Shown here piece by piece: positions 1 to 8,720 of a stretch of DNA of 58,794 nucleotides (the first letter of the stretch is position 1; every line of letters begins with the position of its first letter). The position numbers and the translations under genes are program-made. Source of the stretch: RUG695 sp050943135 (GTDB taxonomy: Bacteria > Planctomycetota > Planctomycetia > Pirellulales > Thermoguttaceae). Under the pieces are notes generated by a model, which was not told where the DNA came from, did not search any database, and saw only the letters and a list, made by a program, of their open reading frames with translations. The stretch is taken from assembly GCA_050943135.1 (NCBI GenBank), contig JBMNOP010000015.1, forward strand, positions 1-58,794, written 5' to 3'.

Positions 1-186
1 AACCGGAAAGTCAAAGTTCAGGATGGGCGTAAACTTCGACGCTATCGTCGCAGGTGGAAAATCGAGCGAACGAACGCTTGGCTCCAGAATTTTCGCAGGG
101 TTTTGGTTCGTTTCGATCATAGTATTATGATGTCTACGGGGTTCGTGACCCTGGCTTGTATTATGATCACGCTAAGACAGTTATGA
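1..186 (+). CDS. IS5-family-like transposase, C-terminal end (cut by window edge)
   Basis: The open frame from base 1 to the TGA at 184-186 gives 61 residues containing RRRWKIERTNAWLQNFRR, the tryptophan/glutamate block that carries the last acidic residue of the DDE triad in IS5-type transposases, followed by a hydrophobic tail. Only the C-terminal part lies in the window, so whether the whole gene is intact cannot be judged. It is the first of a pile of transposon remnants. Family assignment rests on this motif alone; IS1182/IS4-like relatives are the alternative. Confidence 0.75.
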   Translation, partial: NRKVKVQDGRKLRRYRRRWKIERTNAWLQNFRRVLVRFDHSIMMSTGFVTLACIMITLRQL

Positions 187-274
187 AACTGCTTCTAGTT
201 TCAAAAAATCCGATCAAGGTTCTTTAGAGAACTTAACCTTCATAAGATAGAGATCATGAAAGAAAAGTATCTTA

Positions 275-1381
275 ATGTCATTGAGCGATGAGGAACGAGC
301 TGGATTACAGCAGGTTGTAAAAGAGAATCAGAGGGCCATGTCCTGTGTTCGTCGGGCTCGAATATTACTCAAGCCAGACATGAATGGACCGGCATGGACA
401 GATGAAAAAATTGCGGAAGCTTACGATTGTTATGTTCAAGGAGTCGTTGGTATCCGACGCCGATTTGTGAAGAATGGTTTTCGTCGAACGCTGGATGGTG
501 ACCCGAAATGAGCACGACGCAAGGTCTTGGATGGAGGACAGGAAGCGAAAATTATTGCGATGCGTCTTGGCAATCCTCCGGCGGGACACTCCGCCTGGAC
601 GTTACGATTAATCGCGGAAAAAGCTGTCGAACTCCATATTGTGGAAAAGGTAAGTTATCAAACGGTGCGAACCGTTTTAAAAAAACTGGAATGACTTCGC
701 GAAAGATCGAATATTGGGTAATTCCGTCAAAGGAAAACGGATCCTTTGTCGCAGCCATGGAAAACATTTTGGAGACCTATAAAACACGATGTGATAAGCG
801 TTTTCCGGTGATCTGCATGGGTGAACAGCCGATTCAGCTTCTGGATGACGTTTGGGAACCGATTCCGGAGACGACCACTCATCCAAAACGAGTCGATTAC
901 GAATATAGCGTAAGGGAACGGCGAGTATTTTTCTGTTTGCGGAACCACTTTCCGGATAGCGACAAGTTGATGTCCGCAAACATCGAACCAAACAGGATTG
1001 GGGCGAGGAGGTGAAAGGGTGCTTGACCGATATTCGGAGGCTCAAAAGGTTATTCTTGTCTGCGATAACTTGAACACTCATGGATACGGCTCTTTTTACG
1101 AACGATACAGTCCTGACGAGGCATTGTCCATTTGTCAGAGGTTGGAAATCCGGTATACTCCGAAGTATGGGAGTTGGTTAAACATCGCCGAATGCGAGTT
1201 AAGCGTTTTAACACGACGATGTCTAAAGATCCAGCGCTATCCGACAATAGAAGCATTATCAACAGCACTAGATCTTTGGACTCTCGAACGGAATACACGC
1301 CAGGAGGGAGTCAGCTGGCAGTTTACCACAACGGATGCAAGGATCAAATTAAAGGCCCTGTGCCCACACGTAGAACTTTAA
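275..1381 (+). pseudogene. IS630-family transposase, frameshifted and catalytically dead
   Basis: Three reading frames together spell an IS630-type transposase. Residues from 275-511 give the helix-turn-helix N-terminus (SLSDEERAGLQQVVKEN, then RIRRRF-like text). The reading continues in frame after that stop (RRKVLDGGQEAKIIAMRLGN), then in the 508-1014 frame (PVICMGEQPIQLL), and finally in 998-1381 (VILVCDNLNTH and YTPKYGSWLNIAECE). The second Asp and the final Glu of the DDE triad are visible, but the first, normally in a CxDE context, reads CMGE. A stop, frameshifts and a lost catalytic residue make this a dead copy. It directly abuts an IS3 remnant. Confidence 0.85.
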
Positions 1382-1389
1382 CGAAGCAC

Positions 1390-2003
1390 TAGGCCAGATT
1401 AACCGAAGAGGCGATTGGTGAGCCGGAAGAGCAAGAATGATTCGCCTGAAACTCGGGCCAAAGTCGCAGAGGGAATGATATAGTGGAGATAAGACGCTCA
1501 ACGAGGTCGTGAAACAGTTTGGGGGCTCACTTTAAAGAGTTCTCAAAATGAGGCCTGTTCGAGAAAACAGACGGTCAAACTTTTCCGGGACGATCCGATC
1601 GAAGAAAAAGAAGGGAGACGAGCGGGATGTAACCCACGAGGAACCCGGCGGTCTCAAAGTCGAGAACGACTCGTTGAAAAAACCAGCCCGTTCCACTTGA
1701 AACCAGGCGCGACATGATTGACTCAGAAGATGACAGTCTGTTTAACGGCTTGGTCCGGTTTCTATTATAACTGCCGTCGCCATCGTACTCCGAATTACCG
1801 ATGTCGGACCGAACTCTTTTTTGGTTGAGGGGTTCCCAGAAATGAAGAACTTTCGAAGAGCTTGACATAGGGAGAATTCGAGAATAATAGGGGGGATGGG
1901 ATTCGTTTTTCATCCTTGATTTATCCCCGCGAGGGATAAATCAAGAGAAAGCTGCTCTACGACACAATCTTAGGTTGTTGTCCAGGAAAACGGGGGCGCC
2001 TCA
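1390..2003 (+). mobile_element. IS3-family element remnant with internal deletion (copy A)
   Basis: The stretch carries degenerate orfA-like sequence, jumps to the 3' end of orfB (NCRRHRTPNYRCRTELFFG-like text near 1770-1830), then the noncoding 3' tail with an imperfect version of the element's palindrome (1915-1945), and ends in the right terminus at 2003 (reverse of TGAGG-type end). The left terminal repeat is missing. The orfA-to-orfB junction near 1680-1735 matches that of the copy at 5206-5892, so about the middle two thirds of a normal IS3 element is absent in both. Confidence 0.8.
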
Positions 2004-2029
2004 AATTATCAATTTCGGTAAGCAGAAAA

Positions 2030-3376
2030 ATGGTAATCCGATTACTATCCAAATATAAAAACCTTGATGCAAACAGTCGCATCGTTGTTTCGAATGTCAC
2101 CTGTTCCTTTTTAATAAAAGGAATAGCTCTGTGCATCTCGTACCTGATGCTACCGACCTATATCCGTTTCTTCAAGCAAGATACGGTTCTCGGACTTTGG
2201 TTTACCATTCTTTCGGTTTTACTTCTGATATTCCATTTTAACTTGGGAATCGGCAACGGCCTAAGAAATCATCTTTCAAAAGCCTTGGCGGTTGAAGACT
2301 ACAAGTCCGCAAAAAAATATGTATCATCGGCATATTTTTTCATCGGGCTCTTATCGCTCTTATTAACAATTGTAGCCTTAGTTGTGACGCATTACTCTAA
2401 TCTTAATAAAGTTTTCCATGTTACTCCCGATGTTGTTTCCTCGGATACATTAAAGTTGACTGTACGTATTGTGCTTATTGGCTTGATGATTCACTTCTTC
2501 TTAGGGGTTATCAATTACATTCTTTTCGCAATGCAGTGTTCTTTTGCACTGGGATTGATCAGTTTGTTTTCCTCTCTGTTTATGCTAACAGGTGTTCTGG
2601 TTTGCCCCTCAGGGACGAACGAACACAACCTTATCAATATGGCATTTATCCACGTTTTCGCCTTGAATGTGCCTCTATTGATTGCCACGTTGATCGTTTT
2701 CGGCTGGAAGCTAAGGTTCGCGATCCCCTCGATAAAAGAAATCTCTTGGAAATACGGAAAATCACTGCTTAAATTGGGTGGTCTGTTTTTCTATGTCCAA
2801 ATCGTCTTCTTGGTAATCATGGGTTCAAACGAATATTTGATTTCATTCTTCACCGACAACGAGAATGTTGTTGAATACCAGATTTACCATAAGCTATTTC
2901 TGCTTGCCGGGACTATATTTACCATCTCGCTCGGCCCGGTTTGGTCAGTTGTCACCAAGGCGTTAGCAGAGAACAAAACAGATTGGGTGCATTCCCTTTA
3001 CAAGAAGTTAAATTTCCTTGCATTTCTGGCACTACTCTTCGAATTCGTTATCATCCTCTTTTTGCAATGCATCGTTGACTTTTGGCTCAAAGAGAACACC
3101 ATTAAGATAAATTATTTTTACTCAATCATTTTCGCTATTTTTGGAAGCCTGCTGATCTATAATATGGTACTTGCCAGCTTCGCCAACGGAATCGGTATTT
3201 TAAGAACACAATCTGCTGTTTATACCGTCGGAGCGGCTTTAAAGGTTCCTTTGACGATGCTACTGATTAAAATGACCGGTTCTTGGATCGGGGTTATATT
3301 GGCTACTGATATATTGCTCTTGATTTATTGCGTAGTTCAACCGATCACACTAAGAACCTACTTTGGTAAACGGTGA
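2030..3376 (+). CDS. Polysaccharide flippase, Wzx-like (MOP superfamily)
   Basis: A 448-residue protein with about twelve hydrophobic segments spread along its whole length and an N-terminus (NVTCSFLIKGIALCISYLM) like that of O-antigen/teichoic-acid exporters. Members of this family move lipid-linked oligosaccharides across the inner membrane. The gene is markedly AT-richer than the housekeeping block after 8 kb and sits between IS3 remnants, next to a Wzy-like polymerase and a glycosyltransferase, so it is probably part of a horizontally acquired, now disrupted surface-polysaccharide locus. The start is the ATG at 2030, 27 bases after the IS end; no clear Shine-Dalgarno, so its promoter may be IS-borne or lost. 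Confidence 0.85.
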   Translation: MVIRLLSKYKNLDANSRIVVSNVTCSFLIKGIALCISYLMLPTYIRFFKQDTVLGLWFTILSVLLLIFHFNLGIGNGLRNHLSKALAVEDYKSAKKYVSSAYFFIGLLSLLLTIVALVVTHYSNLNKVFHVTPDVVSSDTLKLTVRIVLIGLMIHFFLGVINYILFAMQCSFALGLISLFSSLFMLTGVLVCPSGTNEHNLINMAFIHVFALNVPLLIATLIVFGWKLRFAIPSIKEISWKYGKSLLKLGGLFFYVQIVFLVIMGSNEYLISFFTDNENVVEYQIYHKLFLLAGTIFTISLGPVWSVVTKALAENKTDWVHSLYKKLNFLAFLALLFEFVIILFLQCIVDFWLKENTIKINYFYSIIFAIFGSLLIYNMVLASFANGIGILRTQSAVYTVGAALKVPLTMLLIKMTGSWIGVILATDILLLIYCVVQPITLRTYFGKR

Positions 3377-3386
3377 AAGCGAGGTG

Positions 3387-3506
3387 TGAAGTGGTCCTAA
3401 AAAACTGGACAGGTGAATCGTAGAGTGTTATCCTTTTGATTCCTGGGCTGGGACAGGCCGGGTCAGATTAACCGTAAAGGACGATTTATGGGTCGAAAGA
3501 GCAGAT
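3387..3506 (+). mobile_element. IS3-family left end with start of orfA (copy B, left)
   Basis: Begins with the left terminal repeat TGAAGTGGTCCTAAAAAACT and runs into the orfA start (MGRKSR at about 3488). It is cut at 3506/3507, where the right terminus of a second, inverted copy begins. Only the first 120 bases remain. Confidence 0.8.
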
Positions 3507-3794
3507 TGAGGTGGTCCCATTTTCTCGGACAACAAACAGGGTTGTATCGTGGAGCATCCTGCCCTTGATTCATCCCCCGCGGGGGATAAATCAAGGATGA
3601 AAAACGAATCCCATCCCCCATATCATTCTTGCTTCCTCCCCCATGTCAAGCTCTTTGCAAACTTCCCTTTTCGGCCACAGCTGAGCCAAAAAAGAGTTCG
3701 GCCGGACAGCGGTAATTCAGAGCACTATGGCGACGACGGTTGCAATAGAAATCGAACCAAGCCGTCAAACGGTCTTCAAGTTCCCAGACACTAT
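3507..3794 (-). mobile_element. IS3-family right end (copy B, right), nested
   Basis: Starts with the right terminal repeat TGAGGTGGTCCCATTTTCTC read on the plus strand, then the tail with the palindrome at 3564-3595, then the minus-strand 3' end of orfB up to about 3794, where similarity to the copy at 45936-46507 stops. It lies directly against the left end of another copy, which suggests insertion into it followed by deletion. Confidence 0.8.
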
Positions 3795-3806
3795 CAAGTT
3801 ACGAAA

Positions 3807-5111
3807 CTACTCCCAATACCCTGCCCCTGGGTGGCTGTGTCGCGTTTTGATTCTTGACGCTGTTTTACTCAAATTCTCTCTTTCAATCTCGTCTTCAATG
3901 AGCATGAAACAGTAGAGGATAAAACCAAAAAGGAAAGCTCTACCTTCATGGAGCCATAGAGGCGTAAGGGACAATAATAGGTAAATAAGAAAAAATGACA
4001 AACAATTCGATAGGTTACGAATCATTGGATTGGAGAGCTTTGCTGCTTCAATCAGGTTTTTAATCATAAACGTTATGATAACTATAGATACAATCAACAT
4101 CGGCACGCCATACTGATAGAATACACCTATCACGCCGATATCTACATATTGAATACGTTCTTTTTCTACCAAGTCTGCGACTCTCCTATCGTAGTGAATT
4201 GCGGCATGACCAAAACCAAGAGTGTTTGTCTCCTTAAATAAGGAGTAATATTGTACCAGTCCTTCCTTGCGTGGCTCAGCGGAATGATTTGTGTCATTGA
4301 CAAAGTCATCATAATAGTATGAAATAATATTATCCTCTTTCACGATTCCATTACTTGTCCACAGAATCCCTCCAACGATCAATATCAACGACAATGACAG
4401 AAGGGCTAATATATTTAGGACTCTCTTGTAGATCATAAATGCTATTATAGGAATCATTGTTGCTATTAGATACGACTTGGACATATAAATAAAAACAATA
4501 AAATAGATATAAATTACAAAATGAAGCCATTTTTGAAATGATGCTACTTTAGAAAACCGACGGTCCATATTTGAAATATAAAACAGACTCACAAGAAGCA
4601 TATAAGATTGCATCCCTGGCACTGCCACACGATGACGGACTAAACCATACCGTTCTCCTGAAAATTCGTCATTAAAGATAAGTGTATATGAATTTGTCAA
4701 CCAGGCAATAATATGTAAAAAAAGATAAGCCATCACTAGAAATTCCAAAACACCACAGAGGATTTTAAAATCTTGTGGCCTATGATAAAATCGATGTAGT
4801 ACAAAGCAAAGCAATGGTCCAGGCACGATGCTTTTCATCGATTTTATAACTGTGAAATATGGGCAATTAAGCCGAAAACAAGCATATGTATTAACGAGGA
4901 AAGAACAAAGGAAAATCAAACAACAGATCAAGAAAGTCCTTCTCCGAAAGTAGTCTGGTTTTGTTAAAAATATGTAGAAACATAGAAGAAGTATAAATAT
5001 GCTGGCTACCACATCCCATACTTGTGGCCCTATGTTAAGCGACCGTAAGTTGAAAGCACGGGTTGTCAAGAACAAAATTAAGAAAGCAAAACCAATCTTC
5101 TGTTGTTTCAT
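3807..5111 (-). CDS. O-antigen polymerase/ligase-like membrane protein (Wzy/WaaL type)
   Basis: A 434-residue protein with ten or more hydrophobic segments and a longer hydrophilic loop between late segments that carries NTLGFGHAAIHYDRR. This layout (polytopic protein, one large external loop with a conserved G-x-G-x-x motif) fits O-antigen polymerases and ligases, which join polysaccharide repeat units in the outer leaflet of the inner membrane. The gene is AT-rich like the flippase. Its stop lies 13 bases from an IS3 fragment, and its upstream region ends in another IS3 copy. These families are very divergent, so polymerase versus ligase cannot be decided from sequence reading. Confidence 0.7.
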   Translation of the reverse strand: MKQQKIGFAFLILFLTTRAFNLRSLNIGPQVWDVVASIFILLLCFYIFLTKPDYFRRRTFLICCLIFLCSFLVNTYACFRLNCPYFTVIKSMKSIVPGPLLCFVLHRFYHRPQDFKILCGVLEFLVMAYLFLHIIAWLTNSYTLIFNDEFSGERYGLVRHRVAVPGMQSYMLLVSLFYISNMDRRFSKVASFQKWLHFVIYIYFIVFIYMSKSYLIATMIPIIAFMIYKRVLNILALLSLSLILIVGGILWTSNGIVKEDNIISYYYDDFVNDTNHSAEPRKEGLVQYYSLFKETNTLGFGHAAIHYDRRVADLVEKERIQYVDIGVIGVFYQYGVPMLIVSIVIITFMIKNLIEAAKLSNPMIRNLSNCLSFFLIYLLLSLTPLWLHEGRAFLFGFILYCFMLIEDEIERENLSKTASRIKTRHSHPGAGYWE

Positions 5112-5205
5112 AATCTAGCACTTACTCGACTTGTAAATAGAAGCAGTTTCATAATATCTTTTTTGTTGCCCTTTGTTTACAGCTTCGATGATGGGGTTTG
5201 AGGTG

Positions 5206-5892
5206 TGAGGTAGTCCCATTTTCCTGGACAGTAAACAGGGTTATGTCGTAGAGTATCTTGCCCCTGATTTATCCCCCGCGGGGGATAAATCAAGGATGAA
5301 AAACGGATTCCGCCCCCCCGTATTATTCTTGCTTCCTCCCCCATGTCAAGCTCTTTGCAAACTCTTTTTTTCGGCCGCAGATGGGCCAAAAAAGAGTTCG
5401 GCCGGACAGCGGTAATTCAGGGCAGTATAGCGACGACGGTTGCGATAGAAATCGAACCAAGTCGTTAAACAGACTTTCATCTTCCGGGCCAATCATGCTG
5501 TGTCTGGTTTCAACGAAACCGTTTTTTCAACCAGTCGTTCCCAACTTTGAGACGGCCGACTTTCTCAAAAAGCTTCCCATGGACTATCTTCCTCTCGTTT
5601 CTCTTTTTCTTCGATCGGGCTTCTTGGAAAAGTTCGGCACTCGTTCCTTCAGGCGGGGCCTCATTTTGAACACCATTTGAGGAGCCCCCCAATTGCTTCG
5701 CGATCTTGGGGAATCGTCTTATCTCCGCGAATCGCCGCCTCTGCGATTTTGGCCAGAAATTCAGGCAAATCATTCTTGCTCTTCCGGCCCATCAATCGTT
5801 TTTTCGGTTAATCGGGCCTGGCCTGTCCCAGCTCGGAAATCAAAGGTTATCCCTCTCTACGATTCACCTGTCCAGTTTTTAGGACCACTTCA
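5206..5892 (-). mobile_element. IS3-family element with both ends but internal deletion (copy C)
   Basis: Both terminal repeats are present: right end TGAGGTAGTCCCATTTTCCT at 5206 and left end TGAAGTGGTCCTAAAAACTG read on the minus strand from 5892. Minus-strand orfA spans about 5800-5510 with the typical C-terminus GRLKVGNDWLKKRF, then the sequence jumps to the last ~45 codons of orfB. The whole unit is 687 bases, about half of a normal IS3 element, so it has no transposase and could only have moved using one supplied in trans. The three flanking bases differ (GTG left, ATT right), so no target duplication is visible. Confidence 0.85.
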
Positions 5893-5894
5893 AT

Positions 5895-6095
5895 TTATCG
5901 CGAACACATACTCAACAGCTGGCCAAGACCAGCTTCCCCGAGGAATCTCGTAACCATAACAGTCGAAGCCGGAGAAAAGACACTTGATATGCCTGTACTA
6001 AAGGCCACCCCAAACACTCCAAAAGTGGGCCATCTCCGAACAGCGTCCCAGAATACTCTGGTTTTAAGCGGCTCAATAAAGGGTCTCATCAACAT
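5895..6095 (-). pseudogene. 5' fragment of a polysaccharide-locus gene cut by IS3
   Basis: The frame starts at an ATG that overlaps the stop of the glycosyltransferase (GAATGTTGATG), the usual sign of a translationally coupled downstream gene. It runs 66 codons and stops three bases from the end of IS3 copy C. The visible N-terminus (MRPFIEPLKTRVFWDAVRRW, then a hydrophobic Gly/Ser/Phe stretch) does not let me name the family. The rest of the gene is not found on the other side of the element, so adjacent DNA was probably deleted. Confidence 0.6.
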
Positions 6096-7297
6096 TCCTT
6101 GAATGATTTACAGACTTCCTCAAACCAGCTGGCATAGGAAGTACCAACATGCTCTGGAGTAAACACATATGATAATTGTTCAGACGCTTGAATCGGCGAA
6201 TCAGATTCGAAAAGACGTCTGATCGCATCTACAATTTTTTCTGTTTCTTGCGGCACAGCTATTCCACCACCGTATTCGCTCAAATATCTCGATATCGCAC
6301 TGTCAGTAGGGGTAAGAGCCATAATCGGCTTGCCACTTCGGGCATAATCACTAAACTTGCTCGGCAGAAACGGGCTAAATTCCATTTTTGCCTCAATCAC
6401 GAGTAAAGCGGAATATCGCTGCATAACAGCAAGAGACTCCTCATGACCGACGCTCGGCAAAATCGAAAAGAGCCCATCATGTCCAGACTGTGAAATTCTT
6501 GCGGCAAATGCCTGGTCGCATGCCCCAATGAAATCAACCCCTTTGAAACGATGATATTTTTGAGCAGCGGTAGAAAACGCCTTAATCATTTCTTCATTCC
6601 CGTTCCACCGCGCCCTGGATAGTTGACCGATGTGGGCAATTCGTCCGTTACGTTCTAACCTATGTGGAACCGACCCACCAATATGCGGAATAGAACGCGT
6701 TTTTGACATAATTTTCACGTTTGACTTCTTTTCCAAGAGTTCTGCTGCCTTAATAGCAGAAACGTGAACGCAGTCGCAAGCCGTCAAAGTAGACCTTAAC
6801 CGATTCATTTGCAATGCGTAAAGTCCAGGAATTCTGTTTCTAAATTTGATGGTATATGGCTTTGGTAATATTCTTGGAGGAAACGGATCACTAAACGAAA
6901 CGCACCAGGGCAACCGGATTTGTTTTTTCAAGTGAAAGGCAACCAGGTGACCGTCAAACGGATTGGATTGGGAAAGGATAAAATCGAAAGGTTTCTCGTT
7001 ATGAAGACGTCTAGCTAATCGCACTGCACTCCGGACCCAGGAATTAGAGTATAGTTGGAGCAAGGAGTTATCTGCCCTTTGTGCTCGTTTAGGAAACAAT
7101 GAAGAGAAGGGATCCGTATAACGTATCGAAAAAACCGGGAACGGAAAATTCACTTTTTTTACGCTCGCTCCCCGATGCCCTGTGATAACGGTAATGTCGG
7201 TGCCAGCGTTAGCCAACGCCCGAGCAACTTTACCCGTTTGAAACGCCCGTGCTGAAAAAAAGGGAGGAAAAGACTTTGTAACAACCAAGATGCGCAT
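6089..7297 (-). CDS. Glycosyltransferase, GT4-like (GT-B fold)
   Basis: A 402-residue protein whose N-terminus MRILVVTKSFPPFFSARAFQ is the typical first strand and Gly/Pro-rich loop of GT4 enzymes, followed by a first Rossmann domain (1-190) and a second domain (about 215-400) with LPSKFSDYARSGKPIMAL, equivalent to the donor-binding loop where these enzymes carry an acidic residue. It should transfer a sugar from a nucleotide donor to a lipid-linked glycan on the cytoplasmic side. It overlaps the truncated gene at 5895-6095 by seven bases, so they formed one operon. Sugar specificity cannot be told. Confidence 0.8.
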   Translation of the reverse strand: MRILVVTKSFPPFFSARAFQTGKVARALANAGTDITVITGHRGASVKKVNFPFPVFSIRYTDPFSSLFPKRAQRADNSLLQLYSNSWVRSAVRLARRLHNEKPFDFILSQSNPFDGHLVAFHLKKQIRLPWCVSFSDPFPPRILPKPYTIKFRNRIPGLYALQMNRLRSTLTACDCVHVSAIKAAELLEKKSNVKIMSKTRSIPHIGGSVPHRLERNGRIAHIGQLSRARWNGNEEMIKAFSTAAQKYHRFKGVDFIGACDQAFAARISQSGHDGLFSILPSVGHEESLAVMQRYSALLVIEAKMEFSPFLPSKFSDYARSGKPIMALTPTDSAISRYLSEYGGGIAVPQETEKIVDAIRRLFESDSPIQASEQLSYVFTPEHVGTSYASWFEEVCKSFKEC

Positions 7298-7522
7298 AGC
7301 TACAACTTTCTAAAAAACCTACTCCAGATACGTTAATTGGGTATTCACAGCAAGTCCCGGTACCCATTGACTACACCCCAAAAATAAAAAACGAGCTCTT
7401 GATGGAAACCGTACCACTACACCCCGCAATTATCTCCAGTCTTCGTTTTTTTGTCGCCCCCATGCGACAAACCCGCAACCAATGAGCATTTGTTTCCCCA
7501 CCAAAGCCATCAGGTATAGGGG

Positions 7523-7897
7523 TGGGGTGATCCCGTTTTCCTGGGCAAGAAACAGGTTTATATCGATAGAACACCCAACTCTTGATTTATGCCCACGGGG
7601 GCAAATCAAGGATGAAAAACGAATCCTATTTTCCCTTCATTATCCTCGGCCCCTCTCCCCTCTGTCAAGCTCTTCACAAATTTTCCTTTCTGGCCATCCC
7701 TCAGTCAAAAAAGAACTCGGCCAGACAGTGGTAATTTAGAACGATGGCGACGACGGTTACCACGGAAATCGAATCAGGCCGTTGAACGGTCTCCAAGTTC
7801 CCCGGGCACTAACGTCATAATTCGGATAAATCTCCCCATAATTTGACGGTTCGCCAGAGCCGTTCGATGAAGGCATTGTCCAAAGCACACCTCCGTA
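7523..7897 (-). mobile_element. IS3-family right-end fragment (copy D)
   Basis: A degenerate right terminus (TGGGGTGATCCCGTTTTCCT) opens the fragment at 7523. A weakened copy of the palindrome lies at about 7580-7610, and the minus strand then spells the orfB end with several stops (DNAFIERLWRTVK near 7840-7885). It is the most decayed of the IS3 copies and probably the oldest. Confidence 0.75.
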
Positions 7898-7956
7898 TGA
7901 CTTTTTAAGACGTTCCTCCGGCTCCTACACCGAAAAGGGATGAAAATAGGCGATAT

Positions 7957-8028
7957 AGGCGATACTGGGCTCTAACCCACGACCTCAACATTGCGAATGT
8001 TGCTCTCTCCCAACCTAACTATTGTCCC
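7957..8028 (-). pseudogene. Decayed tRNA-like sequence (anticodon loop reads CGC)
   Basis: The minus strand shows a perfect 5-bp anticodon stem CAACA/TGTTG around the loop TTCGCAA (CGC, alanine), a D-arm-like stretch ending in GAGAGAGC, and a T-arm TGGG-TTAGAGC-CCA. The universally conserved C of the T-loop (TTC) is replaced by A, the D-arm has extra bases, and the acceptor strands do not pair well (GGGACAA against ATCGCCT). It is best read as a tRNA pseudogene or relic; I do not expect a functional tRNA. The rest of the gap 7298-8112 holds only IS3 copy D and unremarkable sequence. Confidence 0.4.
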
Positions 8029-8112
8029 TCATTCCCCGATGATTCTAGCGCCCTTTATCCCTTCCGTCGAGGGAGACCAGGCGGTTTCGGTCCTGGACGT
8101 TTTAGGGCCGTT

Positions 8113-8520
8113 TTACTCGCGGGGGGGCGAACACCGTACGGCTTTGCCTCTTCCACGCTTTGCTGCGTAGGCTTTTATGCCACAGGCAGCCCAAAGCCCA
8201 AGAGATACCCCGATAATATCTTCCAGGATGTCGGTCCACTCGAAAAATCGACCGGTCAGCGGTTGGAGAAATTCGGTCAGCGGACCGTAGAGAATCAGAA
8301 GCAGGTAAAGGATTCTTCGAGGGAACCGTCTCCGGGCAAGTTCAAAGAGGAAGCCCAAAACGAAGAAGGCCGCTGTGTGGATCAAGGAAAAGGTCGTAAT
8401 ACCTATTTTTTCCAGGTGTGGGTTCGGAGAAAAGAGCGCGTAGAGTGTAAAGAGGAAATAGCAGGCGGCAACTATTCGGCAGACCGTTAGGAGTCGTAGG
8501 GTTGACCTTTTCGCCGTCAT
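8113..8520 (-). CDS. VanZ-like membrane protein
   Basis: A 135-residue protein with four hydrophobic segments and the VanZ family pattern HTAAFFVLGFLFEL ... LTEFLQPLTGRFFEWTDILE, in which E-x-x-Q and the D of the WxDxxxD-like motif are conserved. VanZ was first known for low-level teicoplanin resistance, but most homologues are uncharacterised membrane proteins. I take the ATG at 8520 as start because GGAGG lies about a dozen bases upstream; the frame is open to 8577. The gene is transcribed away from the GT2 operon. Confidence 0.8.
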   Translation of the reverse strand: MTAKRSTLRLLTVCRIVAACYFLFTLYALFSPNPHLEKIGITTFSLIHTAAFFVLGFLFELARRRFPRRILYLLLILYGPLTEFLQPLTGRFFEWTDILEDIIGVSLGLWAACGIKAYAAKRGRGKAVRCSPPRE

Positions 8521-8720
8521 GGGGTGATGTTTCCTCCGGTTGTTGATTTCCGGGAATTCTTTTAGGAAAACGTCCATTCTACCGGTTTTTTACGCGCCGG
8601 GTAGGGCGGGAGTCCTTGAGGATTGATTGACCTATCTCCCATATTTCGGTAAAATGTCCCTGTCGGGGAAGGGAGTTTTTTGGGCTTTCGGGCGGTCATT
8701 GAAACCAGGGTATTCGGTCT

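Noticed and set aside
5895..6095. Complete small protein
   Set aside because: Its start is coupled to the glycosyltransferase but the frame ends at the IS3 border, so it is a truncated gene.
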